Assembly (NCBI RefSeq): GCF_905475395.1
Contig: NC_058339.1
Span: 42,355,172-42,419,171, forward strand
Origin: Chrysoperla carnea
Taxonomy: Eukaryota; Arthropoda; Insecta; Neuroptera; Chrysopidae
Reading direction: 5' to 3'
Length of the DNA stretch: 64,000 nt
Part shown: positions 11,972 to 26,500 of the stretch, piece after piece
Layout of the letters: the number at the start of each line of letters is the position of its first letter
Numbering within the stretch: the first letter of the stretch is position 1
Notes under the pieces: model-generated
Told to the model about the DNA's origin: nothing
Seen by the model: the letters and a program-made list of their open reading frames with translations, nothing else
Database searches by the model: none
Translations under genes and position numbers: made by a program

Positions 11972-13917
11972 AAAAATAAGTAATAGTTAGTTCTCAGTTA
12001 CACAGTGGGGAAAAATTAATAGAAGGTGATTAATTATATCTCCTCGCATATAAATCTACTCAAGTCTTTGTGACTTCAGAACTCAAACGTGGTACCATCG
12101 TCCAGGAACTTTACTCGCAAATTTTTAACGCCTCAAGTATTCATATTTTTGAGCTGCTGAAAATCGGTGAATTGAGTGACTTTGTATGTGAAGATTTCTA
12201 GTGTTTTACTAAATTTGTTTCCGAACTATATTTATTTGTAAATAATTATGTTGTACATCAAAACGTATTAAATTTTAACAAAAGAAAAATAATATACTAA
12301 AATAAAAATAAGCTTTATATTTCAAAATAAATAAAATTTGTACAATATAAGTTTGTTGTCAAATAAATAAATTAAAGGAACAAAAATGCGATTTCATACT
12401 TTTCCGAGTGTCTAAATTAGAAATAATCCGTAGATTGCATTTTGGAAATATCAAGATACTTCTGTGGTAGAAAGCGTATAATGCTTAATAGTTATTTTCA
12501 AAGGAATTAATGATTTACGAAAATTTTTTTTATCTTGCAAAATAAATATTTATCAACCTTAATTTTTTCTTTTGAGGCTATCTTTAAGATAAAGTGTACC
12601 TTAATGGTCACTCAATGATTGAATTGCTTAAGGCAGGAATTTCCAAAAAAATTTAAATTAAAATAAAAAGGGTTTGAAAACAATTTGAATTATTTTTATA
12701 ATCATATTTATGACATGTGATTTTTAAGAATTATTTAAATAAAATGAAAGCGCTTATTGAAACACTTTTTTTTTTATTTCCTAAAATAAAATAAAACAAA
12801 TTTTATATTTTGAAATTTTCTTTATCTTTTTGTTTAGGAAATATTTATAAAAAAAATAGTTTTCTCAAATAAAACTTATGCAAACAAAAATTTGTTTTCT
12901 AAAATTAATAGTCGTAATATATTTTTATAAATGGTACGAGCTTTACGTAGATTTATTACCATTTAATATATGATTCGATAAATAAATAAATATTTACCTA
13001 CATAGTATATTTAATAAATTTTAGATATTATTTCACAATTAATTTTTTTTTTACCAATATAGTATATTATAATTTTAATTGATTTTAAATCAAAATTTCA
13101 AAATCCAAATGAGTGGATTTTTATTTTTTTGTTGTGTTATAAATAATTATTAGACTAGATTTCGTGACTAGAATAAGATAATATATTATCGCAGATTTTT
13201 ATAATCACTATCTAAACATAAAAAATTAAGTCCAGTAGAAAAGTTATCTTTGTAAAGATAAGTCGATATGATTGTATTATCATAAGCGTACAATCACACA
13301 AATAATCAGAATATATTAAACCTATGGAATATGGTTTCAAGGGCGCATACAGTGGCGTAACTACAGGATAACTTAAAACATAGCCACTGATCGAGAGATA
13401 AAGATATCGCCAATGTTTTAATATTCTTTATTAATATTCAAATTGCTGTTTCTAGGTCTGATTCACTTCTCTTAATAATATGCAAATCATTTTAGTTTCT
13501 AAAAATTATAAATAATACGATAATGAAGTAGCCTTTTCCTTCATGACTGTCGCTGGCGCCCTTGAATTGTAGTAATATTTTTGTTGTATGCTCAATTTCA
13601 GTCAAATATGCTAACATTTTTATCTAGAAAATCTTTGAACTCTCTTTAAACTTACGGAGGTCATTCAAACACATATATACTTATAAAACGTTTAGTTTAA
13701 AAGTTTAAGCAAAACTTTCAGGCGAGAGTTTACATTTTGCAAAATGTAAATAAAAAATGCATTGTATCAATTTTAATCTAAAGGCACCTTTAAATATCAA
13801 TCCATATTGAGTTAGAATTTTCATCTTTGCAGACATCCTGCATAATCTTTAACCAAATAAAAAAAATTCTTATTTCATATAAAATAATAAAATTTATAAT
13901 ATTTATCTTAAGAATAA
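11972..13917. other. Intergenic region between LigB copy 3 and the 3' end of highwire
   Basis: 12020-12080 is homologous to the 3' flank of copy 2 (TTAATTATATCTCCTCGCAT against TTAATTATATCGCTTCACTA, then CTACTCAAGTC against CTATTCAAGTC). The remainder is AT-rich, apart from the MITE at 13336. The two genes converge here. Confidence 0.5.
13336..13566. repeat. Small MITE-like element (231 bases)
   Basis: Perfect 11-base terminal inverted repeats: TTCAAGGGCGC at 13336-13346 and GCGCCCTTGAA at 13556-13566. An internal CAGTGGCGTAACTA resembles the ends of other insect DNA transposons. No clear target duplication is visible. It lies 350 bases past the 3' end of the highwire coding sequence. Confidence 0.5.
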
Positions 13918-14557
13918 TTAGAATGTATGTGCATTTCTACATACTCCACAACCCAGGGCATACTCTTCACCGGTGGGTGGATGTTTAACATGTAATGGAC
14001 ACTCTTCACCTTCTAGTTTTTTCATTTTTGGACCTGCTGGACATGGTGGTAATTCTAATTTGGACGCTCCAGTAATTTTTTGGAAATCTTCATGACAAGC
14101 ATTACAAAAATGTGTAGAACCAAAACAAAAGAATACAGCTACAGAACAGCAATAACGACATTTATATTCTAAGAAATCGGTTCCATGACGTGGACACATT
14201 TGTGCGCGGGCAATATCCGAACATCCACCACATACTAATTCCGTAGGATCATATTCAGTACCCATTTCAGCATCACATCTAGCTTCACCTCCATAATATG
14301 CCTATAAAATTAAATTTTATAATTTAATAATTGACTTAAGATAGGAAATTTTCGTTTAAACTTACCTTTTTACATTTATAACAGACATAATAAGCATATC
14401 TGTCCATTGCATAAGCTGCAGGGTCATTATGTGAAGGCATTTCACCACTTCGACCACCCTCGTATTCTAACCTCATTAAAGCTTTCCGTCGTACATCATT
14501 ATAAAGTTCTTGAACACTTTTTAGTTCATCTGCTAAAGCCTCGTGTTCAATTGTCGC
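13918..14557 (-). other. hiw: highwire tandem-cysteine (TCD) catalytic tail
   Basis: Exons 14557-14366 and 14301-13918. In human MYCBP2 the RING passes ubiquitin to Cys4520 and then Cys4572, which esterifies threonine or serine (RING-Cys relay). Counting from the equivalent of Cys4572 (in AVFFCFGSTHFCNACHEDF), this protein keeps the following Phe, the Phe and His equivalent to Phe4578 and His4583, the later Phe, the Glu 38 residues upstream (equivalent to Glu4534, in DPTEL), and a Cys in EARCDAE that matches Cys4520 with a two-residue shorter loop. The protein ends CGVCRNAHTF and stop. It should be catalytically competent (inference from conserved residues). Confidence 0.9.
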
Positions 14558-17500
14558 CTAAACAAAAGTCATACGTTTATATCAAATATCAGAAATAATA
14601 ATGAGGCCACGAAACAGTCGAAAAATAATTTTTATCTATTGCTAAAAAGACTGCATTTTACTTGTTAGAAATGAGTTTCTGCCAAATTTTCTGAAACTAT
14701 GAATTCTGATAGTTCTTGATGAATGGCTCAAAATCCCTACGAAAAAGCTTCATCCTTCCGTTTTTATTTAGAATTTTAGTCATAAAAATGGCAGACCAAA
14801 AGTTTTCAAATGGCTTTACTTCTCAGGCAAATATTATGCCAGGTATGGGTTCCGAACACATGTATTATTTTATATTTTTGAGCTTTATTTTGTACACGTT
14901 TCTAATGCAATAATGGTTATTAAAGTCATATATTCCCGTAAGAATTGCATCCTACGAATGAAAGTTGAAGATTATCACCAGAATAATAGCTTCCTAATTT
15001 TCATTAATATTGATTAAGTGGCTTACATACTCACTTTCGAATTTATAATATATAGTACAAATAAGTTTAAATTGTATATACAACAAGAAATAACAAATTT
15101 CGATCTATTTGATTTTTGAATCGTAATTAATAAGCACATTTGTTGCTTAAATGCTAAGAATTTAGCCATAACCGATAATTTTCCAGGTACTTACTTTACA
15201 AATTGGACATTGAGAAAATGCAAAAGTAATTCTTGGTCCAGCCCATCGTTTTAACAAAGCTGCACGACAACAGTGTAAATGGAATACATGTCCGCATTTT
15301 AATTGGATAGCTGGCGCACATGATAATGCTTCTGTAAAACAGATCATACACATATCGTCTGCATCCTGTCGTAAATCAGATCCTGGAGTGCATCCTTGTA
15401 AACAAGGTAAACAATTCAATTCATTTTTAACTCCACCACATAAATGTCCACATGAATGAACTTTATTACAAGCGGTTTTTGCATATTCCTAATCAAAACC
15501 ATAAAAATTGTTAAGTATTAAGGTAACATTCGAAAAAAATGTAACTACTCTGTCTAACTGTTATTACCTGACATTCATGATCGGCACATACATTACCGAT
15601 TGCCAATAATCCACTATTACTAGTAGCCCCACAAAAACGACAAACACCAGTACCACTTCCTGCAATATTGATACGAGTACCACCCGAACGAAATTCAACT
15701 AAAGCTTTTAAAGTATTTGCGTCTGCCAATGCTAATAGCCAAAATAGTTTTGTTCGACCACAACCTTCGTGTAATTCAACTTTAATAGCCTCTTCTTCTT
15801 CTTTGCAAACCTGGAATCATTTATATTCAGTTAATTTTTGCAGAGTATATAAATACAGTGTGCACCAATTGCAAAGTACTTCAGCGCGCGTCAACCAACA
15901 AATAAGATGTGCTCATTGACCGAATGGTTGTGTTATAATAACGAATTTCATATTGGTTGATTTTGACACGTTTTGTTTCTTTAAACCGATTCTTTCGCCC
16001 ATTTCAAAAATGAAAATAATAAAGTGCCCACAATTTTACAGACGCAAACAGAATTCAATTAGAAATTTGATGCATTTCAATCGAATTTTACCAACTGTTT
16101 AAAATTTTGCAATTTTTTATCTAAGTAAAATACTTTTAATTTACCTGTCTTTGATGCATTCTTGTTCTGCGATGTAAATGTAAAAATCGATCACAATCGG
16201 CACAAAGGTTACCACAAACATTACACTGAATAATGGCATAAGTTACGCCATCATCATGGTTACTACAAGTCGGCTGCAAATTAAATTTTTTATTAATTTG
16301 TAAATATATTCATTCAATAGGTAGCAATTAAGCAAAACATACTCTTGGCGGTGCTGGTTGACCATCATTTTGATGACCCCATTGTGCGGATGATAATCTT
16401 TTTCCATGTTCTGGATCTAATGCACATAGCGATGCAAGTGCTAGCCAAATAGTTGGTGTTTGCAAACATTCACTAGGAATCCTTTGTGATTCTGATAAAC
16501 GAGTTAATGATAAAATATTTTCAGCTATAGCACCTTTTGTGACACTAGCCCATGCTTCCGATAATTTTCCCTGAAATTAAAATGTTTATTATTAAAATGA
16601 AAATTATTCAAGAATGTTCAAAAACTTACCGATGCCATATCTTTAATAAGTTGTACAATAATTTCAGCAAGTTTACGATTTGTTGTACTTCGTAAGTACC
16701 ATCTAGGATCGGAGCTAAATGTTGATCGAATACAGGTTCCTAATGTGACGGTACTCAAACCTTTGTTATTGCTACCATTGGCTGCTTCATTCCCTTTAAT
16801 TTTTACTTGAACTGTTAAAGATTTTGCAATACATGCCAGGAAGACATCCAAAATACCAGCCCTATTTCAACATCAAAATTATTGTCAAATTATTGCAACT
16901 TTTAGTATTCAAGAACAGAACCGATTTATACCAGAATTTGGGTTATGTTACTATTGAAAAAAAATAAATTTTTAAAATATTAGTCAGTTTTTAACTGTGA
17001 ATGGTGTCCTTATCGTATTTCAAGGATGCGATATTTTTTTGCTTTAATTTACTATTGTCCTACTTTTCATTGTAAAAAGGCTGATATATTTAAATAACCT
17101 TATCGATTTTGTTCTGAAGAAGAAAGAAATAAAAATTTTTATTGATTGATTCTAATGAATTCATTTAGTATACCTGTGCACATCAAACGGTTCCGAACTA
17201 TCAGCATTTTTATTGGTTGTTGTAATGATATTAAAATCAGTCGGTGGTAAATGATCAATTTCCATGACATTAGCAAATGTTGATGGCGATATTTCAGGAA
17301 GAATTCGACGGATTAATGATGTAACTTGACGCTGTACTCGAGCACTACCAGTATGAAGTAAACTTAATAAATCCCTAATAAGACCATATTGATGGGATAA
17401 ATATGCTCGACCCACTGAGCTACCAGATAATGCTAAAACCATTGAAAGCATTTCAAAACAATATGTATCTGAAGCTTTTGGAGAATCTATTGATGATGTA

Positions 17501-20500
17501 TTTGTGCCTCCAGTAACAGTTTTATCAGCTGATGGTGTTTCAACTTGTCTATTATTTGTGGGGCTTACTGTTTGTGGTATATCTGATGTGGGTGATGTTA
17601 ATCCTTCTAAAGCAGTTTCCCATTCATCACGAATACGATATGATTCTTTACGAATTGCTTGTACAATGTGAACAATAACTTGTTTCTGTAAATGTGTGAG
17701 TTTACTACGACTGAACAGAATTCCAACCATATGTTCACGAAGTTCAGTACTCTCTTCTGGTGGTTCTCCTGTATCACTAGTACTTAACGAAGTTCCACTA
17801 TCAGCTAATCGATTTGCACCAATCTCTGGACTACCTTCACCCAAAATAAGTTTACCAAACACTTGTGATGTAATGAGACGAAACACTCGTAATGTTTCTG
17901 CTTCACAAGCACGTTGTTGAAGTATAGCAGGATGAATAGGAACATTTGCATGGCCAGATCGATGTGCTCTTGATCTGTTTAATGTATTTATTGGAGCTCG
18001 TCCTAAAACACGAATTTGACGAACGCGTAATGTATTATCCGGACCTTTAAGTTCTAATCTTATGGCACTGTGAGTTTCATCTGAAATTTTTAAGGTTTTT
18101 ATTATTTATCTGATTAACAACAAATTTTTGTATTATTGACTTACCGTGAATGTAACAGTTTATCCAACATCCAACCAATCGAGTTTCTAATTCAATTGCT
18201 TTCAGTTTAATTAAATCATCCGTATTTGTTCCAGAATAAAAAACAATGTTGGTGATTTTATTCTGCAATAATTATAAAATAAAGAAAATAATATTAAGAA
18301 TTATAAAGCTAGACTGGCATTTGATTATAATAAAACTCGCTAACAATTGATAGTCACTCGAGTGATCTCATAAAAACGGTAATCTCATAAAAACATATTT
18401 ACAGAAAATAACGAGAGTATATTACTGGTGGTCTAGTTTACTGAAAGTCTGTAGATTAGCTAGATTAATAGACCTTTTCATTTTAATTACGATTCATTAT
18501 TGTTTCAGACAGATAATAATAAGTTGGACAAAGATACAATATATTTGTTATTCATTTTATCACATTAAGTAGTTTTTAACAAACTGTCCAAAACAAAAGA
18601 TAATCACTTTTTAAAATGGAAAAGTCTATGGTGCTCAATTAATTGCTGGCTTAAAATAAAGTTAAATAATGTTGTAAAAATGAGTGACAAAAAAGTTTAT
18701 TAATATCGAAAATCAATATCTAGAGATAAACATACATACTTAAAGTAATTCTGCAACCTTATTTTTAATAAAACACATAGCAATGATAAATAAACAACTA
18801 TATCTATATTGGCTGGTGAATATAATAATCAATTGTGGATTTATCAGTTACAAAAAATAGTTCGTGAAGCGCAAATTAAAAGTTAAGCGTAAAATAATTG
18901 TATGTGCTCTGCAAATATCTATTTGTTTTTTATATAAATAAATATAAATTTATTTTGACAGTACTGTCTAAATCAATCCTGAGGAAAAAAGCTAAACTAT
19001 GTTTAGGAACGTTGCCTAAATTATCACGTGGCGTGACATAATTTAACGCTCAAACTTACTGTCAAGCGTCAGCATGTAAATATACCTTAAGAAATTACTT
19101 AAAAATTTGAAAATAATTTTAAGACATAATTATGAACTTACGGCTGGATCTCTACAATTATCAATGTAAACAAATATTATATGTGGTTGATGATGTGGTG
19201 CACATGAAATATTCAACCATTTTGTTTTGTTACGATCTTCATCACCTGATTCCCAAAAAGTTTCTGTTGAACTATCTGTTAGACAATTTGTCATTGCAGG
19301 TCGACTAGATGATTTTACCTCAAGATACGGTGTTAAATCTTGTAGACATTCCACAACACTAGTAATTGGCTAAAACAAAACAAAATATCTTTTTATAAAT
19401 GGCAAATAGATAATTATAGCTAGGAAACTTGTTAAATAAAAAATGTATGTTCGATTGAACGTCACATTACTGACATTGAATTTTGCGTTTTCGATTGAAG
19501 GCAAAGAGCACTGCCAGTGTACTCCGCATTACTCTGACTTGCTAAAATCAGAACATTAGTTCTGTGAAATATTGCGTCATGATTGATAAAAGAAAACTTG
19601 GTTGTTAAAATGAAAATATCCTAATAGTTTTTTTTTATAACATACCTGATTTGCAACAGAATGATGACTTTCACAAATTGAAATAATACTATCCTCCATT
19701 TCTTCAGATCGCGATAATATTTTACTAATATTACTAAATACATGAGATCTATGTAGAAATGAATGATCGGAATGTGTAAAACGTAAACCCCAACATCGGA
19801 CAGCCGCTTGTTGTAACGGAGATCCTAATGGTAATGCCAGCATAATATCAGATATTGTTTGTAATAAACCATGAAATGCAGATGGTAATGGCCAAGCTGC
19901 TTCACCAGCAATTACAATATCTGATAAAGGATGCTCACAAACATTTAAAATTTCATTATCATCTGTTTTACGATGATCTTTGCTATCTTTATTATCATCT
20001 TCATTTTCATTTTCAATATCGATTGGTGTTAAAGCTGTTACAAACCACCACAACAAATCATGAAGACATATCGGTTGCGTTACAGATCGAAGTAGCCAAT
20101 TAAATGCCTAAAAATAAAAATATTAAATTTCGGATTCATTAATAGAATTCATGTAGTTTACAAACCTGCATTGCATAAACTCGACAAGCAGCTTTACGGA
20201 TAGCTTGTTTTAAAGCGAATTGTAAGCCTTGTAAATCATGGCGTTGTAGAACAAAATTTAAAACTGGTCGTCGTAAAAGCATTAATGGTTCATTATGTTC
20301 TATGTCCGCATCTGTTGTGTTAATTTGTCCGGTTGAAACAATTGCCGTGTTATCAATCATTGGTACAAGTCTCTGTAATGTTGTGGATGGATGACATAGC
20401 AAAGATGATCCACCTTCTGGAAATTTAAGAAAATATTAATTGTTGAATTATTTAAATCTAAACGGGTTTTGATTATAAAATTCAAGTGAGTTCCGATTGA

Positions 20501-23500
20501 AATGAAATAATCGATCAAGTGCTACACTCTCCAATCACTGCTCTGGATAATATCTTCGGGCATAGTATCGGGCTACAAAATTTGGATAGTACACAATTTA
20601 ATCTACGCTCCAATATCATAAGAAAAAAGAAAACATATTTGTTTTATTATTGGCAACTTGTATTACATAATTATTGTTGTTTAATATAAGTAAGATAACT
20701 GTCATACAAAAAATATGTTTTTATAATGTAAAAACAATTAGGATGATGACTAAATTTTTTTTTCACTTCTCGTGAAGAATTCTCTTTGTACGGGCAGAAA
20801 GGAGAGGTTGGGTTTTGAAAATCTTTAGAAGTAATTAAACAAAAAGGAACTGAGAAAGATACTTTAAAAGTGATGTCATTGTTGAGTATCGTCATAGAGA
20901 TTACATATTCAAAACTCTGTTTTGCAAGAAAAAGTTTAGCAAAAATCTGTTAATGCTTATAACTTCTTCGTTTTTTAATCAATTTTAATTTTTGTTTTCA
21001 ACTTTTTTATGGAATCAAGTCTACTTTTACAATAAAAAAAAACATTTAAAACAGGAATCCATTTTTAAAATACTGATGATCAATGATACATACTTATACA
21101 AAGATCAAAAATTTGTTTTTAAACCAATCCCCAAATTAACCAGTCCTTTTAGAGAAAGAATTTAACATCTTTTCTAATTCAATCCTGCTGATACCCATTC
21201 AAAACTTTGAATCGAAATAAATGATTTTCTATCGATTCTCATCGTTCAAATTCTATTAAATTCGTTCCTACCAAAACCATTTCAAAACTATGAATAGAAT
21301 TGAATGGAAACGATGAATAGAATGGTTATAATATTATTAACTTAAAACGTTAAATCGTATAGTGATTTAACAGGATTTAAACAGAAATTTTCGATTAACT
21401 TCAATCGGATTTTTTAACCAGGAGAGTAAGAAAATTTATGTTTACCATTTGATAATTCAATGCTGCTGTTATTACGTTTTCGCATCATAATAATCCGTCC
21501 ATCTTGGCCACTTTTGCTCCACGGTGCCCCATTTGTCCCCATCGATACAGATCGATGAAAACGTAAATTTCTGCCATAATCTGATTCATTATCTGATAAG
21601 GATATTTCCGATAAAGGCTGTAATCAAATTTAAAATTTAATTGTTAAGAATCAGATATTTATTCTAATTTTTTTTACCCGTTGCCCAGTTAATGATGGCC
21701 CTGGTGAACAATAATTTCGTTCGGGTACGCTGTTAAGTCGTAATTGTGTATCATAAAAAATATGCTCGTCGTAAGGCGGAGTTAATCCTAGTGCAGTTAA
21801 ACATTGAAATGGTGGTAACGGGCTAAATGGACCACCATTCTCCGGAGGTGAATAATTTTCAGCTACAGATGGCATGTTAGTAATTGAAGAACGTCGTGGA
21901 TTTGGTGATATACCTGGGGATTTATTCAAAAATTTAAAAATGTATCATTAAACTCCAAAATATTTTACATACCAGTTCCTGCAGCACTGCCTAATTCTAA
22001 TAAAAACATAGCATTATTCATCATTATGCGGTGAGCTTCAATTACAGGACTTTCTTCAGGTGTGTTAATAGCAGGTGACGTATTTAATATAGCTGGCGAA
22101 CTAGGCATGGATGTACTTGTTGTTTCAATCGCTTTCTTTTTCACATTATTACTTTTCGTTTTCGTTGACCCAGTTTTGTCTGATTTATTTAACACTTTAC
22201 GTGATTTCATATATCGACTTCGACAAGTATCACAAATTAAATACCAAGTACTACCACCTAAAAAAATTGTAAATTATCGGATTTATTTTTATGATTATGG
22301 TTAAATTATCTCTTACCAATTCCACCATCACCACAAGCTCCAGCCCAACCGACGCAAAAATTACCACCAGAATTATATCCTTTACCACCAGCATGAGCCC
22401 CACAACCAGGATGTTGTTGTCGCATATGATAAGTTACTGGGTGTGTAAAGCTTCCTCCACACAATTCACATGCAGTTTGTCTTTCGGAACCGCTTTCTAA
22501 GACCGCACTTCCATCTTCAAAAACCAGTGTTTCATCTGAAGCGTTTAATATGATTTATAATAAATATCACAATAAAGAATGACTTTAAAGATTTCTTGTT
22601 ACGAGTTGTATTTAATTGCAACTCGATCACAAAGAACGTAGAGAGCACATGGCAAAGGGTAATATAATTTCTGCCTTCTACGACTTACAATTAGTGGCTA
22701 TAAAATTTATCGACACATTTAACTTACCTCTATAGTACGGTCGTAGAAATTCAATTTTCTTTTTATTCATTTTCTTTGTTTCACGTTCAACAATTGTAAA
22801 ATGTTTATCTTTTGCATTATTTCTTGATATATTTGCCGCTTTTTCTTCTTTTTGGTTCATTTTACTAAATGGACATGCTAATAATTCTTCCAACATTGCT
22901 GATTGCATTGTATTCGAAACTAATTCTTCCCATAAATATACCAATGCTTTTAATGCCGGTGGTAAGACAGCTACCGTATGAAACGCAGTATCTGATATCA
23001 TTTCTTCTTTAATAACTGAATCTTGCGCTTTTTTAGCGCGATTACGATTTGCGTTTGCATTAGCTGCAGAACGTGTTAACGTTTCTAAAGTGGACGGTTG
23101 AATATGAAGGTAATTACCAGCATTAGTCACTTCAACAGAATGCCGTTGTGGTACTTGTTGATTTTGATTAGATGTCGATGTTGCATGCCGTGTAACAACC
23201 AAAGCACCTTTTTTTGGTAAGCTCGGATGGAATTTTAAGAATGATGCACATGCCATCGCATCGTGAACGATTCCTTCATGCCAAATGAATGCTGCAAATA
23301 TAGCACGATGACTTTCCGCAACTGAAGGACTAATTGCTATTTTTACAGGCTCCTTTTGTGTAAATGTTAAATTTTTGTTTGTTGGTTGAGCTGGCAATAA
23401 TGGTTGCATACGTGCTGGTGAAATTGCACGTTTTGCACTACGTGTTTTTCGACATGATTTTGGTGATAATTTATTTGTTGAATCTTTATATGATGTGCCA

Positions 23501-26500
23501 ATTGAAAAATGGCTACGAATTGCTGTGGTACCACTAGTACTATTTTCTGGTGATGTTTGTGTACCAGTTTGTGTCATTTTTCTAGGACTACATTCAGAAG
23601 TTTCCTAATTAAAGTGAATAGTTTGTAAATTTTATAATTTTTCAATTAACTTAAAATTAAATTCGCGTACCTCTCTTTGTTTGTTAGGTGTATTTGGCGT
23701 ACTATCAGGCGGACTGTGCAAAGAGCTTGATCCACTTGGTGTTGGTGATGGATCTCGAGTATTTGCAGTAGCTTGACTAGGAGATTGTGATAAATCACGC
23801 GTTAGACTACTCACCAAAGCGCTGGTATCGGATTGAGTTGAACTACGTCTATGTGATGTTACTCCACTATCCACTCCTCCACCAGTACCAGATACTAAAG
23901 TTATTAAATAACATAAATTAAAAATTTTTACAAATTATTATGAGTAAGTGAAAATACCTAATGGTGAAATCCCAATACTTCTGGAAGAGCCGCATGCTTG
24001 AGGACTACTACTTGTACTATCATGAACAAATCTTCCTCCTAAAAATAATCACTGATTACATTCAAAATATAAAAAGACAATTTGTTTGAAAAATAATAAA
24101 AAAAATTTCAAATATTAAATAAAGCAATATTAGCGTAAAGTATAAAAATTGTGCAATGTGTTTAATGAGTCTCTTTCTGACAAGCGCCCGTTAGGTTTAA
24201 GACAATCATTATGACAATTAGTGGAAGTCATTATGAATTTTCAAAAACACCGAGCTAAAATTTGCTACTTGAACTAAATATATTTAAAAATCAAGTATCA
24301 TTATTGTAAAAAAAAAAAAAAAAAACAAACCAATACAAATACTGCATTGGTATTCTGTCAATTGATTGTTCTTTAGTTATTATGTCTTTTAACTTTGCGA
24401 CCGCTTGCGCTTGGTTATTTCTGTTCCGTTTTGCAGTTTTTTATTGTAAGGTATTTAATTCTTGTATCATAACTTGACGCCCAACGTGGGGGCCGTCCGA
24501 CTCATATGGGACGTATTTTACAAGGGAGTTGTCTGTTTTCAAACAACCTGTATAAAATACTTCCAAGTATTTCAATGATTTTTATTTATTTCTATGATGA
24601 TTTGTCACAATTTTTTTCGAGTTTCGTTATGTTAGGAATATTTAAACATTTATGTAAATAATATTAATAAAAATAATAAACAAAGTCTCTTAAAAAAGAC
24701 TTAATTAGTTATTAAATGAGAAATACTTTCAATTGGATTCTCTAATTACAATAATCTATGTCTATGATTAATTATTTCTAAGTTCTAAATAGAAAATAAT
24801 CGTGTAACGTGTATGTAGGTACTTAATAAATTGTGTAAATATGTATTTTTTGGAAGAGTGTGATGATAATGATTATCGTGTTTTTGTAATTATATATTTT
24901 GGTGGTAACGTCAGTGGCAGTTGTTAGATTGTAATACCTGAAATACTTTGAGATACTGGACCAATCATCATTGGAACAGGCACTCCTGGAACACCACTGC
25001 GGCTCACGGAACCACTCACTGATCAGCACAACACAACAAACATAATAAACTACATGCAAAACATACTGTTGTGCTAAATAAAATTTTCATACTAACTAAG
25101 AACTAAATTACTTACTACTTATTAAACTTTATATGAAATTATATTTAAATTTTAACTTAAATATAATAAATTATTTTCTAGCATTTTTTACTCGGAACAA
25201 TGGACCTAAATTAAGAATTTATTCACACACGATAAGTTTTGAATTTTTATTCGAAATGTGCTTGGTGTGTAGAGGCTCTAAAATGATTTATTCCAAATTA
25301 TTAGAAAATGTTTTGGAAGAAATAGAAAATGTAACAGATAATTTTTTTTAATATAAAAACTAAACAGATGGTGATGGCCTGTAAAATTGTGTAATTACAT
25401 AAATTACCAACCGCAACCAAGTTAATACGTAGATGTATTGATTAAAAGGGATCTTTTCAATATATGTGTTTGGACTAAACATGGCGGCTGCTAATAGAAG
25501 TGCCAACAACATTTAAAATATCATAAAAAAAATGAACTTTAAAAAAATAATATAATCTATCAAAAATAAATTTTTTCCCCATTTTTTGTATTTTTAAAAT
25601 TTTTGCAAATGTTTAAATAAAATGGGATTGTAATAAGAAATATTTCTTCCAGTAAGAATAAGTACATACTTCAGTGTTACTCGAAGATCATGACTGATTT
25701 CCATTTGAAGCAGAGAATTAAATTTGGTGAATTTTAATCTTATTTCGTTTTAATTAATTATTCTATGATTTGAAAAATTGTTAATCGTATGAATCTATAT
25801 TAATCCAAAACATATTCCATATCTGTTTAGATAACTATTTTTATTATTCTAGTTTTTTTGATATCAGTCATCGCGAAGCTATTTCAGTGTGTATAATAAT
25901 AATTCGCAAAAAGAAACTAAACGAAGCTCAATATTATGATACCCCTTGATTCAAGAGAGTAGATTATACCTGGAATTGGAACTGGACTTGAACTACGACT
26001 ACTAATTCTTGGGGAAATACCTCCACGTGGACTAGCGCAACGACGCGGTGTATCCGGTGGTGTAACACCATTTCCATTAGCCCTTGATTCACCAATTGCC
26101 TTTACTAATTCTTTAACAGATACACCAGATAACTCGGCTGGAATTTCCCTACAAAGAATAAAAGTAACAGTAAATTTATTTGTTTAGGATTAGTTTAATT
26201 AAACAAAATAACTAACTTTGAATCGGGAATATAAGTTGGTTTATTTTCTTCCGCTTTTAGAAATTTTTGTATGACTTTTGGTTTATCAATCCTCGGAACT
26301 TTTGGTGAATCAGAACGATTGAAATCATTTGTATGTTCAATTGTTGTAGATGCTTCGCCAAATACAAATGGATTTGTTGACTTGGTATCGGCTGAACCAG
26401 ACGATGTGCGATCGTTGCGTGAATTAAAGGCATACGAATCGGGTGGAGCAATAAGCATTTTACTTGTTGATGCAATTGAAAAATTGAATCCACGTTTATT

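Noticed and set aside
23598-23786. Short ORFs antisense to highwire exons, for example at 17696-17920, 19855-20103, 22062-22304 and 26271-26561
   Set aside because: They mirror real exons in another frame, with no independent support.
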